Of a stretch of 64,000 bases of DNA, positions 28,638 to 36,632 are shown one piece after another. Both the position numbers and the translations under genes were made by a program. The DNA is taken from the NCBI GenBank assembly GCA_902793405.1, contig CADBDH010000003.1, positions 92,525 to 156,524 on the forward strand, given 5' to 3'. The notes under the pieces are model-generated. The model searched no databases, had not been told where the DNA came from, and worked only from the letters and a program-made list of their open reading frames with translations. The stretch comes from an uncultured Bacteroidales bacterium (GTDB lineage Bacteria > Bacteroidota > Bacteroidia > Bacteroidales > Muribaculaceae). Within the stretch, counting starts at the first letter, position 1; every line of letters begins with the position of its first letter.

Positions 28638-29441
28638 ATGCCGATAATTGAGATAACATCGCTGGAACATCCTGGGGTAGAGGTTTTTGGGACGCTCACC
28701 GAGGCTCAGTTGCGCAACCGCCTGGAGCCTGACAAGGGCATATTCATTGCCGAGAGTCCCAAGGTCATCCATGTCGCCCTCGACGCGGGCTACGAGCCGT
28801 TGTCGCTGCTGTGCGAGCGGCGTCACATCACGGGTGACGCTGCAGGCATCATCGAGCGCTGCGGCGACATCCCTGTCTATACGGGCGAGCGCGAATTGCT
28901 GGCTGCTCTCACGGGCTACACCCTGACGCGTGGCGTGCTGTGCGCCATGCGGCGCCCGGTGGCCCGTCCGGTGGCCGACGTGTGCCGCGATGCCAGCCGT
29001 GTGGTGGTCATCGACGGCGTGACCGACACGACCAATATCGGGGCCATCTTCCGCTCGGCAGCCGCCCTGGGTATCGATGCCGTGCTGTTGACGCCCACGG
29101 CCTGTGACCCGTTGAACCGCCGTGCTGTGCGTGTGTCGATGGGGTCGGTGTTTCTCGTCCCCTGGACATGGATTGACGAGCCCGTCACACCTCACCTCAA
29201 CGAACTGGGGTTCAGCACTGCCGCGATGGCACTGAGCGATGACTCCATCCCGCTCGATGACCCCATCCTGAAACGCGAAGCCCGCCTGGCCCTGATCATG
29301 GGCACCGAGGGCGACGGCCTCTCGCACGAGGCCATCACTGCCGCCAACCATGTGGTGCGCATCCCCATGCAGCATGGCGTTGATTCCCTGAATGTTGCCG
29401 CGGCCGCTGCCGTCGCCTTCTGGGAGTTGCGCAAGCGCTAA
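28638..29441 (+). CDS. TrmH/SpoU family RNA 2'-O-methyltransferase
   Basis: 267 residues from ATG 28638; a longer frame starting inside higA is rejected. SPOUT-fold motifs are present: DGVTDTTNIGAIFRSAAALG (motif 1), LALIMGTEGDGLS (motif 2) and RIPMQHGVDSLNVAAAAAV (motif 3), the AdoMet-binding trefoil knot. It methylates rRNA or tRNA ribose; which position cannot be told. A stem-loop with A/T-rich flanks follows at about 29475-29510. Confidence 0.9.
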   Translation: MPIIEITSLEHPGVEVFGTLTEAQLRNRLEPDKGIFIAESPKVIHVALDAGYEPLSLLCERRHITGDAAGIIERCGDIPVYTGERELLAALTGYTLTRGVLCAMRRPVARPVADVCRDASRVVVIDGVTDTTNIGAIFRSAAALGIDAVLLTPTACDPLNRRAVRVSMGSVFLVPWTWIDEPVTPHLNELGFSTAAMALSDDSIPLDDPILKREARLALIMGTEGDGLSHEAITAANHVVRIPMQHGVDSLNVAAAAAVAFWELRKR

Positions 29442-29510
29442 TACCGCTCATTTCCTTTCAAAAAAAGATAAAAAACCTCAAAACCGGGAAAAATCCTGGT
29501 TTTTGGGGCG

Positions 29511-29538
29511 TTGGTATTCGTTTTTTTGTGTACTTTTG
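29511..29538 (+). promoter_or_regulatory. Promoter of metK
   Basis: TTG at 29511-29513 and TACTTTTG at 29531-29538, spacing 17 (slightly short). Predicted +1 near 29541, which places the whole riboswitch in the transcript. Confidence 0.6.
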
Positions 29539-29565
29539 CAGCCGATTTTAGAGTCAACGTATATT

Positions 29566-29616
29566 AACAGTGGAATTTGGGCTGCTTGCAACCACTTGAA
29601 AAAATGCTAAAATGCG
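29566..29616 (+). ncRNA. SAM-II riboswitch aptamer upstream of metK
   Basis: P1 is AGTGG (29569-29573) with CCACT (29592-29596). The 18-base loop reads AATTTGGGCTGCTTGCAA, with the AUUU and UUGCA blocks of SAM-II in the expected order, and the 3' strand carries the conserved GCTAAA (29606-29611) after an A-rich linker. SAM-II (RF00521) controls methionine and SAM genes in Alphaproteobacteria and Bacteroidota; the gene downstream is SAM synthetase, as expected. Confidence 0.85.
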
Positions 29617-29682
29617 ATTATCAACAACTGTGTTATTGATTTTCCTTTAGCATTCATTTTCCACAAAAATGAATGTTTTTTT
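29603..29682 (+). promoter_or_regulatory. Riboswitch expression platform: antiterminator and terminator
   Basis: Terminator: CATTCATTTT (29651-29660), loop CCACA, AAAATGAATG (29666-29675), then seven T (29676-29682). Competing pairing: AATGCTAAA (29603-29611), which includes the aptamer core GCTAAA, with TTTAGCATT (29646-29654), which overlaps the terminator 5' arm. SAM binding would hold GCTAAA in the aptamer and allow termination; without SAM the antiterminator forms. The metK ATG is eight bases past the T run. Confidence 0.85.
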
Positions 29683-29690
29683 GTAATACA

Positions 29691-30959
29691 ATGAAAAGTA
29701 AGAACAATTATTTATTCACGTCGGAGAGCGTGTCCGAGGGACATCCCGACAAAGTCGCCGACCAGATCAGTGACGCCATTCTGGACAAGTTCCTGGCCTT
29801 TGACCCCCATGCCCACGTGGCATGCGAGACCATGGTAACCACCGGCCAGGTGATTATTGCCGGCGAGGTGACCACCGATGTTTACATCGACCTGCAGCGC
29901 ACTGCACGCGAGATGATTCAGAAAATCGGCTATACCAAGAGCGAGTACCAGTTCGACGCCAACTCCTGCGGCATCCTCAACAGCGTGCATGAGCAGAGCG
30001 GCGACATCGCCCAGGGCGTGAACCGCGACGAGCAACACCAAGCCGACCAGGGTGCTGGCGACCAGGGCATGATGTTCGGTTTCGCCTGCAACGAGACGCC
30101 CAACTACATGCCGCTGACGCTGGACCTGGCTCACGCATTGATGCGAGAGCTGGCCGACATCCGTCACAACCACTTGGAATTGATGCCCTATCTGCGTCCT
30201 GACGCCAAGGCCCAGGTAACTGTGGAATATGACGGCGAGACGCGCCGCCCCGTGCATGTCGATACCATTGTGCTGAGCACCCAGCACGATGATGACGTGG
30301 ATCAGGATCGCATCGAGCAGGATGTGCGCAACATTCTCGTGCCCAGAACGCTGGAACACTTCGGTGCCGATATCCGTGCCATGGTCGATGCCGATACCGA
30401 TTACAAGGTCAACCCCACGGGCAAGTTCGTGATTGGCGGACCTCATGGCGACACCGGCCTCACGGGTCGCAAAATCATCGTGGACACCTATGGCGGACGC
30501 GGTGCCCATGGCGGCGGTGCCTTCAGCGGCAAGGATCCCAGCAAGGTGGACCGCAGCGCGGCCTATGCCTGCCGTCACATTGCCAAGAACGTCGTGGCTG
30601 CCGGTATTGCCGACGAGGTGCTCGTGCAGGTGGCCTATGCCATCGGCGTTGCCGAACCCGTGAGCTTCTACATCAACACCTATGGCACTAGCCATGTGAA
30701 CAAGAGCGATGTGGAGATTGCTGCTATCCTCAAGGACCTGTTTGACATGCGTCCCGCAGCCATCATCCGTGACCTGAAACTGCTCAACCCCATCTATACC
30801 GAGGCCGCTGCCTATGGTCACATGGGCCGCAAGTATGAACTCAAGGTCAAGAAGTTTGAGTCGCTCTACAACGAGACCAAGGAGGTGGAGGTAGAACTCT
30901 TCACCTGGGAGAAACTGAACCGCACCGAGGCCCTGCGCGCCGCCTTCGGTCTCTCGTAA
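29691..30959 (+). CDS. metK: S-adenosylmethionine synthetase
   Basis: 422 residues from ATG 29691; an upstream in-frame ATG at 29673 lies inside the terminator stem and is rejected. It makes SAM from methionine and ATP. Signatures: [36 protein letters not shown] and [28 protein letters not shown], which hold the ATP and metal sites. It has a typical extra segment of Bacteroidota MetK proteins. Regulation is by the SAM-II riboswitch directly upstream. Confidence 0.98.
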   Translation: MKSKNNYLFTSESVSEGHPDKVADQISDAILDKFLAFDPHAHVACETMVTTGQVIIAGEVTTDVYIDLQRTAREMIQKIGYTKSEYQFDANSCGILNSVHEQSGDIAQGVNRDEQHQADQGAGDQGMMFGFACNETPNYMPLTLDLAHALMRELADIRHNHLELMPYLRPDAKAQVTVEYDGETRRPVHVDTIVLSTQHDDDVDQDRIEQDVRNILVPRTLEHFGADIRAMVDADTDYKVNPTGKFVIGGPHGDTGLTGRKIIVDTYGGRGAHGGGAFSGKDPSKVDRSAAYACRHIAKNVVAAGIADEVLVQVAYAIGVAEPVSFYINTYGTSHVNKSDVEIAAILKDLFDMRPAAIIRDLKLLNPIYTEAAAYGHMGRKYELKVKKFESLYNETKEVEVELFTWEKLNRTEALRAAFGLS

Positions 30960-31004
30960 AACGACTGGATGCTCTAGGTATGGGAGATTATCCGGAGTAA
31001 CTAA

Positions 31005-31044
31005 AACAAAGCGGGCTGTCCTGAACAGGGCAGCCCGCTTTGTT
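31005..31044. terminator. Bidirectional terminator between metK and recA
   Basis: AACAAAGCGGGCTG (31005-31018) and CAGCCCGCTTTGTT (31031-31044) form a perfect 14-bp stem, with a CCTG-AA-CAGG extension in the loop. It has A on one side and T on the other, so it serves the convergent genes on both strands. Confidence 0.9.
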
Positions 31045-31065
31045 GTTGGGAGAATTGGACAAGGC

Positions 31066-32109
31066 TTACTTGGCTTTCATGGCCTCCTTGATCTTGGCTT
31101 CGAGTTCCTCGGCCAGCTCGGGGTTGTCGGCTACCATCTGCTTGGCAGCGTCGCGGCCCTGTCCCAGCTTGGTGCCCTCGTAGGAGAACCATGCACCGCT
31201 CTTCTTGACGATGCCGAACTCGACACCCAGGTCGATGATTTCGCCCACCTTGCTGATGCCCTCGCCAAAGCGGATTTCAAACTCGGTCTTGCGGAAGGGG
31301 GGAGCCACCTTGTTCTTCACGACTTTTACCCTGGTAAGGCTGCCGGTCACCTGGTCGCCGTCCTTGATTTGGCCCACGCGACGGATGTCGAGGCGCACGC
31401 TGCTGTAGAACTTCAGGGCGTTGCCGCCGGTAGTGGTCTCGGGGTTGCCGAACATCACGCCCAGCTTCTCGCGCAGTTGGTTAATGAAGATGCAGCAGGT
31501 GTTGGTGCGGCTGATGGTGGCGGTGAGTTTCCTCAGGGCCTGGCTCATCAGGCGGGCCTGCAGACCCATCTTGCTCTCGCCCATCTCGCCCTCGATCTCA
31601 GCCTTGGGAGTCAAGGCGGCAACACTGTCGATGACGATGATGTCGATGGCGCTGCTGCGGATGAGCTGGTCGGCAATCTCCAGTGCCTGTTCGCCATTGT
31701 CGGGCTGGCTGATCCACAGGTTGTTCACGTCCACACCCAGCGACTCGGCATAGAAGCGGTCAAAGGCGTGCTCGGCATCGATGATGGCGGCGATGCCTCC
31801 CATCTTCTGTGCCTCGGCGATGGCGTGGATGGCCAGCGTGGTCTTACCCGACGACTCGGGGCCGAAAATCTCGATGATGCGGCCGCGGGGATAACCGCCC
31901 ACGCCCAGGGCATTGTCCAGACCGATGGAGCCGGTGGGGATGACCTCGATGTCCTCGATGTTGTCGTCGCCCAGCTTCATGATGCTGCCCGAGCCAAAGG
32001 TCTTGCCTATTTTGTCCATTGCCACCTGCAGGGCTTTGAGTTTCTCGGGAGAAACCTCCTTGCGCTGCGGCTGGTTAGTTCCTTCTTGGTTGATGATTTC
32101 TTCTGCCAT
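31066..32109 (-). CDS. recA: Recombinase RecA
   Basis: 347 residues, full length. ATP-dependent strand exchange and LexA/SOS coprotease function in the family. Walker A is GPESSGKTT; other marks are [19 protein letters not shown], the L1/L2 region around [22 protein letters not shown], and [21 protein letters not shown]. The C-terminal tail is acidic then basic. The -7 box TAACTTTG (minus strand 32163-32156) is upstream. No SOS box can be judged for this phylum. Confidence 0.98.
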   Translation of the reverse strand: MAEEIINQEGTNQPQRKEVSPEKLKALQVAMDKIGKTFGSGSIMKLGDDNIEDIEVIPTGSIGLDNALGVGGYPRGRIIEIFGPESSGKTTLAIHAIAEAQKMGGIAAIIDAEHAFDRFYAESLGVDVNNLWISQPDNGEQALEIADQLIRSSAIDIIVIDSVAALTPKAEIEGEMGESKMGLQARLMSQALRKLTATISRTNTCCIFINQLREKLGVMFGNPETTTGGNALKFYSSVRLDIRRVGQIKDGDQVTGSLTRVKVVKNKVAPPFRKTEFEIRFGEGISKVGEIIDLGVEFGIVKKSGAWFSYEGTKLGQGRDAAKQMVADNPELAEELEAKIKEAMKAK

Positions 32110-32155
32110 AATGTAGATATTGATATGTGATTTTTTTAGTTGTCAATCCAACTTG

Positions 32156-32163
32156 CAAAGTTA
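32156..32163 (-). promoter_or_regulatory. -7 box upstream of recA
   Basis: Minus strand TAACTTTG, 46 bases before the recA start. No TTTG at the expected -33 distance was found. Confidence 0.45.
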
Positions 32164-32252
32164 CTAAAAATATTTGTGCCGTGGCCCTTCATCGGGGATT
32201 TTTTTGACCGTCAAACCCATAGTTGTTTTTTCTTGAAAAAATATCCTCTTGG

Positions 32253-32287
32253 TTTGCACCATGAATGGGAAAAAAGAGTTACCTTTG
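32253..32287 (+). promoter_or_regulatory. Promoter of the first dockerin-repeat paralog
   Basis: TACCTTTG at 32280-32287 with TTTG at 32253-32256, spacing 23 (long). The predicted +1 lies inside the longer frame beginning at 32265, which supports the ATG at 32343. Confidence 0.55.
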
Positions 32288-32342
32288 TCAAATTCTAGAC
32301 GTAGAACCTATCATTATTAACCAATTAATAACTTTCATTGCA

Positions 32343-34298
32343 ATGAGGAAAATCTTTACTTTATTAACCATGTGTATGCTGGCCAGTGCAGCCTGGGCAC
32401 TAGACATCGTCTTTGATGCCACCGTTGACGTGGGTACCGGCAGCTCAACCGCTGGTGAGTTCACGATTGTGAAAGATGGTATCACCGTTCACGTGGAGCA
32501 GGGTGTGGCCAATGGAACCCACTACCGCTTCTACAAGGGCAAGAAAGTGACCATTACGTCCGAGATTGGCCCAATGACGAGAATCGTCTTCGATTGCGTT
32601 GGTGCAGACAATGAACAGTATGGTTCTGGTGGTTTTACTTCTGAACCCGGTGACTATGCTCCTGATGGCAAGTTGGGTATCTGGGCCAATTCTGGTGCAG
32701 CCCAGGTTGTGTTTACAGCCACCAATTTCCAGGTGCGTGCCACCAAGATTACCGTTAGCGTGGGTGGCGATGTTGGCCTGATGGCTCCCCGCATCACTCC
32801 TGCCGCTGGCGAGTACCACAACGACGTTGAGGTGAGCATGGCATGCTCGACCCCTGGTGCAAAGATTTACTACACCACCAATGGCAACACTCCCACTACC
32901 GGTTCGACCCTCTACACTGCTCCCTTCTCGATTCCTTTCGAATTGGGCACGTCGGTTGTCGTAAAGGCTATCTCGGAGAAGGATGGCGAGGTGAGCAGCG
33001 TGGTTAACGCAACTTATGAGTTTACCGAGGCTCCCAGCTTTGGTTGGGGTGATATGTTCAATACCAATGACAATACCAGCGTAACGTTCACCTATCCCAG
33101 CACCGTGCTGTGGCAGTCCGGCTCGACCATGTATTGCAAGGATGAGACTGGTTTTGGTCTCGTTTATCAGAGCACGGGCCACACCTACCAGATTGGTGAT
33201 ATCATTCCTGCTGGCTTCGGCGGCTCCAAGACCACCTATAACGGCAAGCCTGAGTTGCAGGGTCCCAAGGGATTCCAAGCTGCTGCTGGCAATGTCCATG
33301 TAGATGCTGAGGTCATCACCCCCAGTCAGGTTGACGAGGCACATTGGGCACACTATGTGCTGCTCAAGGGCGTGGTTGCTGCACCTAGTGGTAACGGTGG
33401 CACGTTCACTGCTTCCGATGGCAGCAGCTGCACTTACTTCACCAACACCTTTGGCGTTACCGCTCCCACCGATGGAGATCCCCACGACGTATATGGCATC
33501 GTAGCCGCTTACCGTGATGTTTATCAGATCCTGCCCATCGAGTTCGACAAAGAGCCTGGTCCTGAGCCTCCCACGCCCGTTGTCAGCATCGATGAGCTGT
33601 ATGAACTCAACCAGGGCAAGTTGGGTATCTTCACCACTCCGCTGACCGCAATCTATCAGAATGGTCCTTACCTGTATGTGAAGGATGTTGAAGGCACCTA
33701 CAGCTTGTCTTACGGTACTGTTGCATACCAGGAATTTGCCAATGGCGACTACATTGATAATGCAGTTGCAAGTTGGACCGTCTATCGCAAGAACAAACAG
33801 ATTTCGCCTGCTGGTGACACCTTTGTCAAGGCTGGTCATGGCACCCCCGTCGATATTGAGATCATGCCCATCGAGGAGCTTGCTGCCGATATGATCTACT
33901 GGTATGTTGGCTTTGAGAATGTACAGATCGAGGCCGGTGATGCCGAATACATCTATACGATCACCGACGAGACCGGCAGCCTGAAAGCCTATGACAAGAA
34001 CTTCAAGGCCATGCCCGAGAACCTGACTGATGGTCTCTACTATGTTGAAGGTTTCTTAAGCATCGACAACGATGAGCTGGAGCTCTTCCCCATCCTGGTT
34101 AAAGCTGCCCGCGAGTATCCTAAGGGTGACGTGAATGGTGACTATGAGGTGAATATCGCTGACGTGAACTGCCTGATCGATGTCATCCTCGGTTCAAAGA
34201 CCGCCGAGATGTTTGAAGGCCGTGCCTATGTCAACGATGATGATGAGGTGAACATCGCCGACGTCAATGCAGTAATCGCAATCATCTTGGGTTTATAA
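32343..34298 (+). CDS. Secreted multidomain protein with dockerin-like tail (paralog 1)
   Basis: 651 residues with signal peptide MRKIFTLLTMCMLASAAWA. Order: a beta-rich N-terminal module (about 20-140, containing MTRIVFDCVG and ATNFQVRATKI), a chitobiase-C-like module (about 148-228, KIYYTTNGNTPTTGSTLYT), two OB-like modules (about 230-405 and 415-590; YQNGPYLYVKDVEG), and two dockerin-like loops (about 594-651, KGDVNGDYEVNIADVN and a second DDDEVNIADVN). No catalytic motif was recognised. Export by signal peptide is clear; a role in surface carbohydrate or protein binding is inference. The tandem paralog follows at 34464. Confidence 0.82.
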   Translation: MRKIFTLLTMCMLASAAWALDIVFDATVDVGTGSSTAGEFTIVKDGITVHVEQGVANGTHYRFYKGKKVTITSEIGPMTRIVFDCVGADNEQYGSGGFTSEPGDYAPDGKLGIWANSGAAQVVFTATNFQVRATKITVSVGGDVGLMAPRITPAAGEYHNDVEVSMACSTPGAKIYYTTNGNTPTTGSTLYTAPFSIPFELGTSVVVKAISEKDGEVSSVVNATYEFTEAPSFGWGDMFNTNDNTSVTFTYPSTVLWQSGSTMYCKDETGFGLVYQSTGHTYQIGDIIPAGFGGSKTTYNGKPELQGPKGFQAAAGNVHVDAEVITPSQVDEAHWAHYVLLKGVVAAPSGNGGTFTASDGSSCTYFTNTFGVTAPTDGDPHDVYGIVAAYRDVYQILPIEFDKEPGPEPPTPVVSIDELYELNQGKLGIFTTPLTAIYQNGPYLYVKDVEGTYSLSYGTVAYQEFANGDYIDNAVASWTVYRKNKQISPAGDTFVKAGHGTPVDIEIMPIEELAADMIYWYVGFENVQIEAGDAEYIYTITDETGSLKAYDKNFKAMPENLTDGLYYVEGFLSIDNDELELFPILVKAAREYPKGDVNGDYEVNIADVNCLIDVILGSKTAEMFEGRAYVNDDDEVNIADVNAVIAIILGL

Positions 34299-34330
34299 TC
34301 CAGCTGGATTTCAGTAAATAATCGATTCAT

Positions 34331-34366
34331 GGTGAGAGGGCTGTTTCAACAGTGAGTCCTCTCACC
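34331..34366 (+). terminator. Terminator between the two paralogs
   Basis: GGTGAGAGG (34331-34339) and CCTCTCACC (34358-34366), perfect 9-bp stem, followed by TTTTTAT. The paralogs therefore are likely separate transcription units. Confidence 0.85.
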
Positions 34367-34463
34367 TTTTTATATCCTGCCGCTTGTGGGCTGGGAAAAA
34401 AGTTTGAATTTGAGCCATTATTTCTAGAGTTGTTTTATTCACTTTATATCGTTCTTCTTATTT

Positions 34464-36407
34464 ATGAAAAAAGTATTATTCTCTTTGTTGATGCTCATGG
34501 CGGCCAGTGCCGCGTGGGCTGTTGATATTGTGTTTGATGCCACCGTCGATGTGGGAAACGGCAGCTCCACTGCCGGCGAGTTCTGTATCGAGAAGGATGG
34601 CGTCAGCATCTGTGCCGAGCAGGGCATGGCCAATGGTGTGCAATACCGCTTCTACAAGAACAAGAAAGTGGTCATCACGTCAACGATCGGTCCGATGACG
34701 AGAATTGTGTTCGAATGCGTCGGCTCCGGCAATGAACAATATGGCCCGGGCGGCTTCACTGCCGAGCCCGGCGATTATGCACCTATCGAGAGGCAAGGCA
34801 TTTGGATGGGTAATGCCGACATGGTTGAGTTCACAGCCACCAATTTCCAGGTGCGTGCCACCAAGATTATCGTGACCGTGGGCGCAGATGTCGGCCTGTT
34901 GCCGCCCAGCATCTATCCGGCCAGTGGCACTTACGATGCCCCCTTCGATGTAAGGATGAGTTGTTCCACTGTTGATGCCGCGATTTATTACACCACCGAC
35001 GGCTCAACTCCCACAACCGCCTCGACGCAGTATACCGCACCGTTCACCGTCACCCCTCCCTTGACCGTCAAGGCCATATCGGCCAAGGATGGAGAGGTCA
35101 GCGAGGTGGTAACTGCCCAATATGAGGTGGCTCCCAGTGTGTGCCTGGGCGATCTGGAAGTGCTTTCTGATAATGAGACGGTATTTCTTGATCACGAGGC
35201 TACCGTGCTCTACCAGTCGGGCAACACTATGTACCTCAGGGACGAGTGCGATGGCGTTTATGGTTACGGCATGGTTTATGGCAACACCAATCAGACGTAT
35301 CTCACTGGCGATATCATTCCGCCGGGATGGGGTGGTATCAAGATGACTTATGATGGCCGTCCCGAACTGACAAACCTCTCGGGCTTCAAGCCGGCCAGCC
35401 GCCACGAGGTGATTGAGCCTGAAGAGATTACTATTCCTATGGTGGGAGAGGAAACTTGGGCGCACTATGTGGTCCTTCGCGGTGTGCGCATTGACCAGGA
35501 GCGCCAAGTGGTCATTGACCAGCAGGGCCGTACCTGTCCCTATTTCCCGCAACTGAGCCAACAGGTTGATCCGGCAAGATTGTTCGATGTGGTTGCTATC
35601 GTAACGTCTTATCGCTCTAAATACCAGTTATTCATTATCGAAGAACAAACCATACCTCCCATGCCTCCTCCTGTGGTTTGCTGCCTGGAGGACTTATATA
35701 TGTTCAATCAAGGCCAGGTTGCGAAGTTTGAATGCCCCTTGACGGCAATCTATCAGAATGGAAGATATTTGTATGTGAAGGACTCTTGTGATGAGTATGG
35801 CTTGATTTATGGTGACAATGTAGGCGGTCCCTTTGAGAACGGCGACCAGATTGAGGGCTTAGCCAGCTGGACCTTATACAACGACTGCAAGCAGCTCACA
35901 AACTATGGCGAGTGGGAGAAAATAGGAGATACCGACCCCGTTGAGCCCGAGGTGATGCCCATTGAAGAGCTGTGTATCGAAATGGTTCACTGGTTTGTCA
36001 AGCTGGAGCATGTTAACCTTGCAGGAGATGATATCGAGCCCCTCATCGAAGATGAAACCGGCTCGGTGAAGATGTTCAACAGGTTCCAAATCGAGGCCAC
36101 CCAAGATGTCGATGGCGGAGGAAGATTTTACCCTGACGTTAACTGTGATTATGAGATCAACATCGCCGATGTCAATTGTATCATCGAATTGATCCTGAAA
36201 GGCGAGACCACCCACGAGTGGGTCGGTGGTGACGGTACCTGCGATGTCATTGGCTTTGTGGCCGTGTATCGGGGGCAGATAGAAATCATTCCCATCCAGA
36301 TTGTTGAACATGGCGGCAGGTACGTCCTGATAGGTGACGTGAATGACGACGGCGAGGTCAACATCGGCGATGTGAACTATATCATCAACCTCATTCTCTC
36401 GGACTGA
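34464..36407 (+). CDS. Secreted multidomain protein with split dockerin-like repeats (paralog 2)
   Basis: 647 residues with signal peptide MKKVLFSLLMLMAASAAWA. Same module order as paralog 1: N-terminal module (MTRIVFECVG, ATNFQVRATKI), chitobiase-C-like module (IYYTTDGSTPTTASTQYT), then OB-like modules (YQNGRYLYVKDSCDEYG). The two dockerin loops are not adjacent: the first (DVNCDYEINIADVN) sits about 45 residues before the second (GDVNDDGEVNIGDVN), and between them lies CDVIGFVAVYRGQIEIIPIQ, which looks like the last strands of the OB-like module. The product resembles a module interrupted by an inserted dockerin loop. Function unknown. Confidence 0.8.
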   Translation: MKKVLFSLLMLMAASAAWAVDIVFDATVDVGNGSSTAGEFCIEKDGVSICAEQGMANGVQYRFYKNKKVVITSTIGPMTRIVFECVGSGNEQYGPGGFTAEPGDYAPIERQGIWMGNADMVEFTATNFQVRATKIIVTVGADVGLLPPSIYPASGTYDAPFDVRMSCSTVDAAIYYTTDGSTPTTASTQYTAPFTVTPPLTVKAISAKDGEVSEVVTAQYEVAPSVCLGDLEVLSDNETVFLDHEATVLYQSGNTMYLRDECDGVYGYGMVYGNTNQTYLTGDIIPPGWGGIKMTYDGRPELTNLSGFKPASRHEVIEPEEITIPMVGEETWAHYVVLRGVRIDQERQVVIDQQGRTCPYFPQLSQQVDPARLFDVVAIVTSYRSKYQLFIIEEQTIPPMPPPVVCCLEDLYMFNQGQVAKFECPLTAIYQNGRYLYVKDSCDEYGLIYGDNVGGPFENGDQIEGLASWTLYNDCKQLTNYGEWEKIGDTDPVEPEVMPIEELCIEMVHWFVKLEHVNLAGDDIEPLIEDETGSVKMFNRFQIEATQDVDGGGRFYPDVNCDYEINIADVNCIIELILKGETTHEWVGGDGTCDVIGFVAVYRGQIEIIPIQIVEHGGRYVLIGDVNDDGEVNIGDVNYIINLILSD

Positions 36408-36442
36408 TGCCACGGGCCTAGATGCCCAACTACAGATAAAAC

Positions 36443-36617
36443 AAGAAGAGGGTGTGTAATAACAAACGCCTATGATTTTAAATCAAGCTGCGCTTGAGAA
36501 ATTAATCAAAATTATAATAAAAATCGACTTTGATAGATTTTAAACAAATTTTGTTTAATTTCTCGGCCGTTAGGCCGATTAAAATCAACCGCAAGAATTA
36601 TTACACACCCTCTTCTT
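36443..36617. mobile_element. 175-bp MITE-like element with 20-bp perfect terminal inverted repeats
   Basis: AAGAAGAGGGTGTGTAATAA (36443-36462) and its exact complement (36598-36617). Inner inverted pairs GATTTTAA/TTAAAATC and GAGAAATTA/TAATTTCTC continue the fold. No transposase frame is inside. No clear target-site duplication was seen. It lies between two convergent genes and could also act as a terminator. Confidence 0.6.
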
Positions 36618-36632
36618 ATTATGTGATGGCAA

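Noticed and set aside
29673-29690. Earlier in-frame ATG for metK
   Set aside because: It lies within the terminator stem of the riboswitch; the ATG at 29691 gives the normal MetK start.
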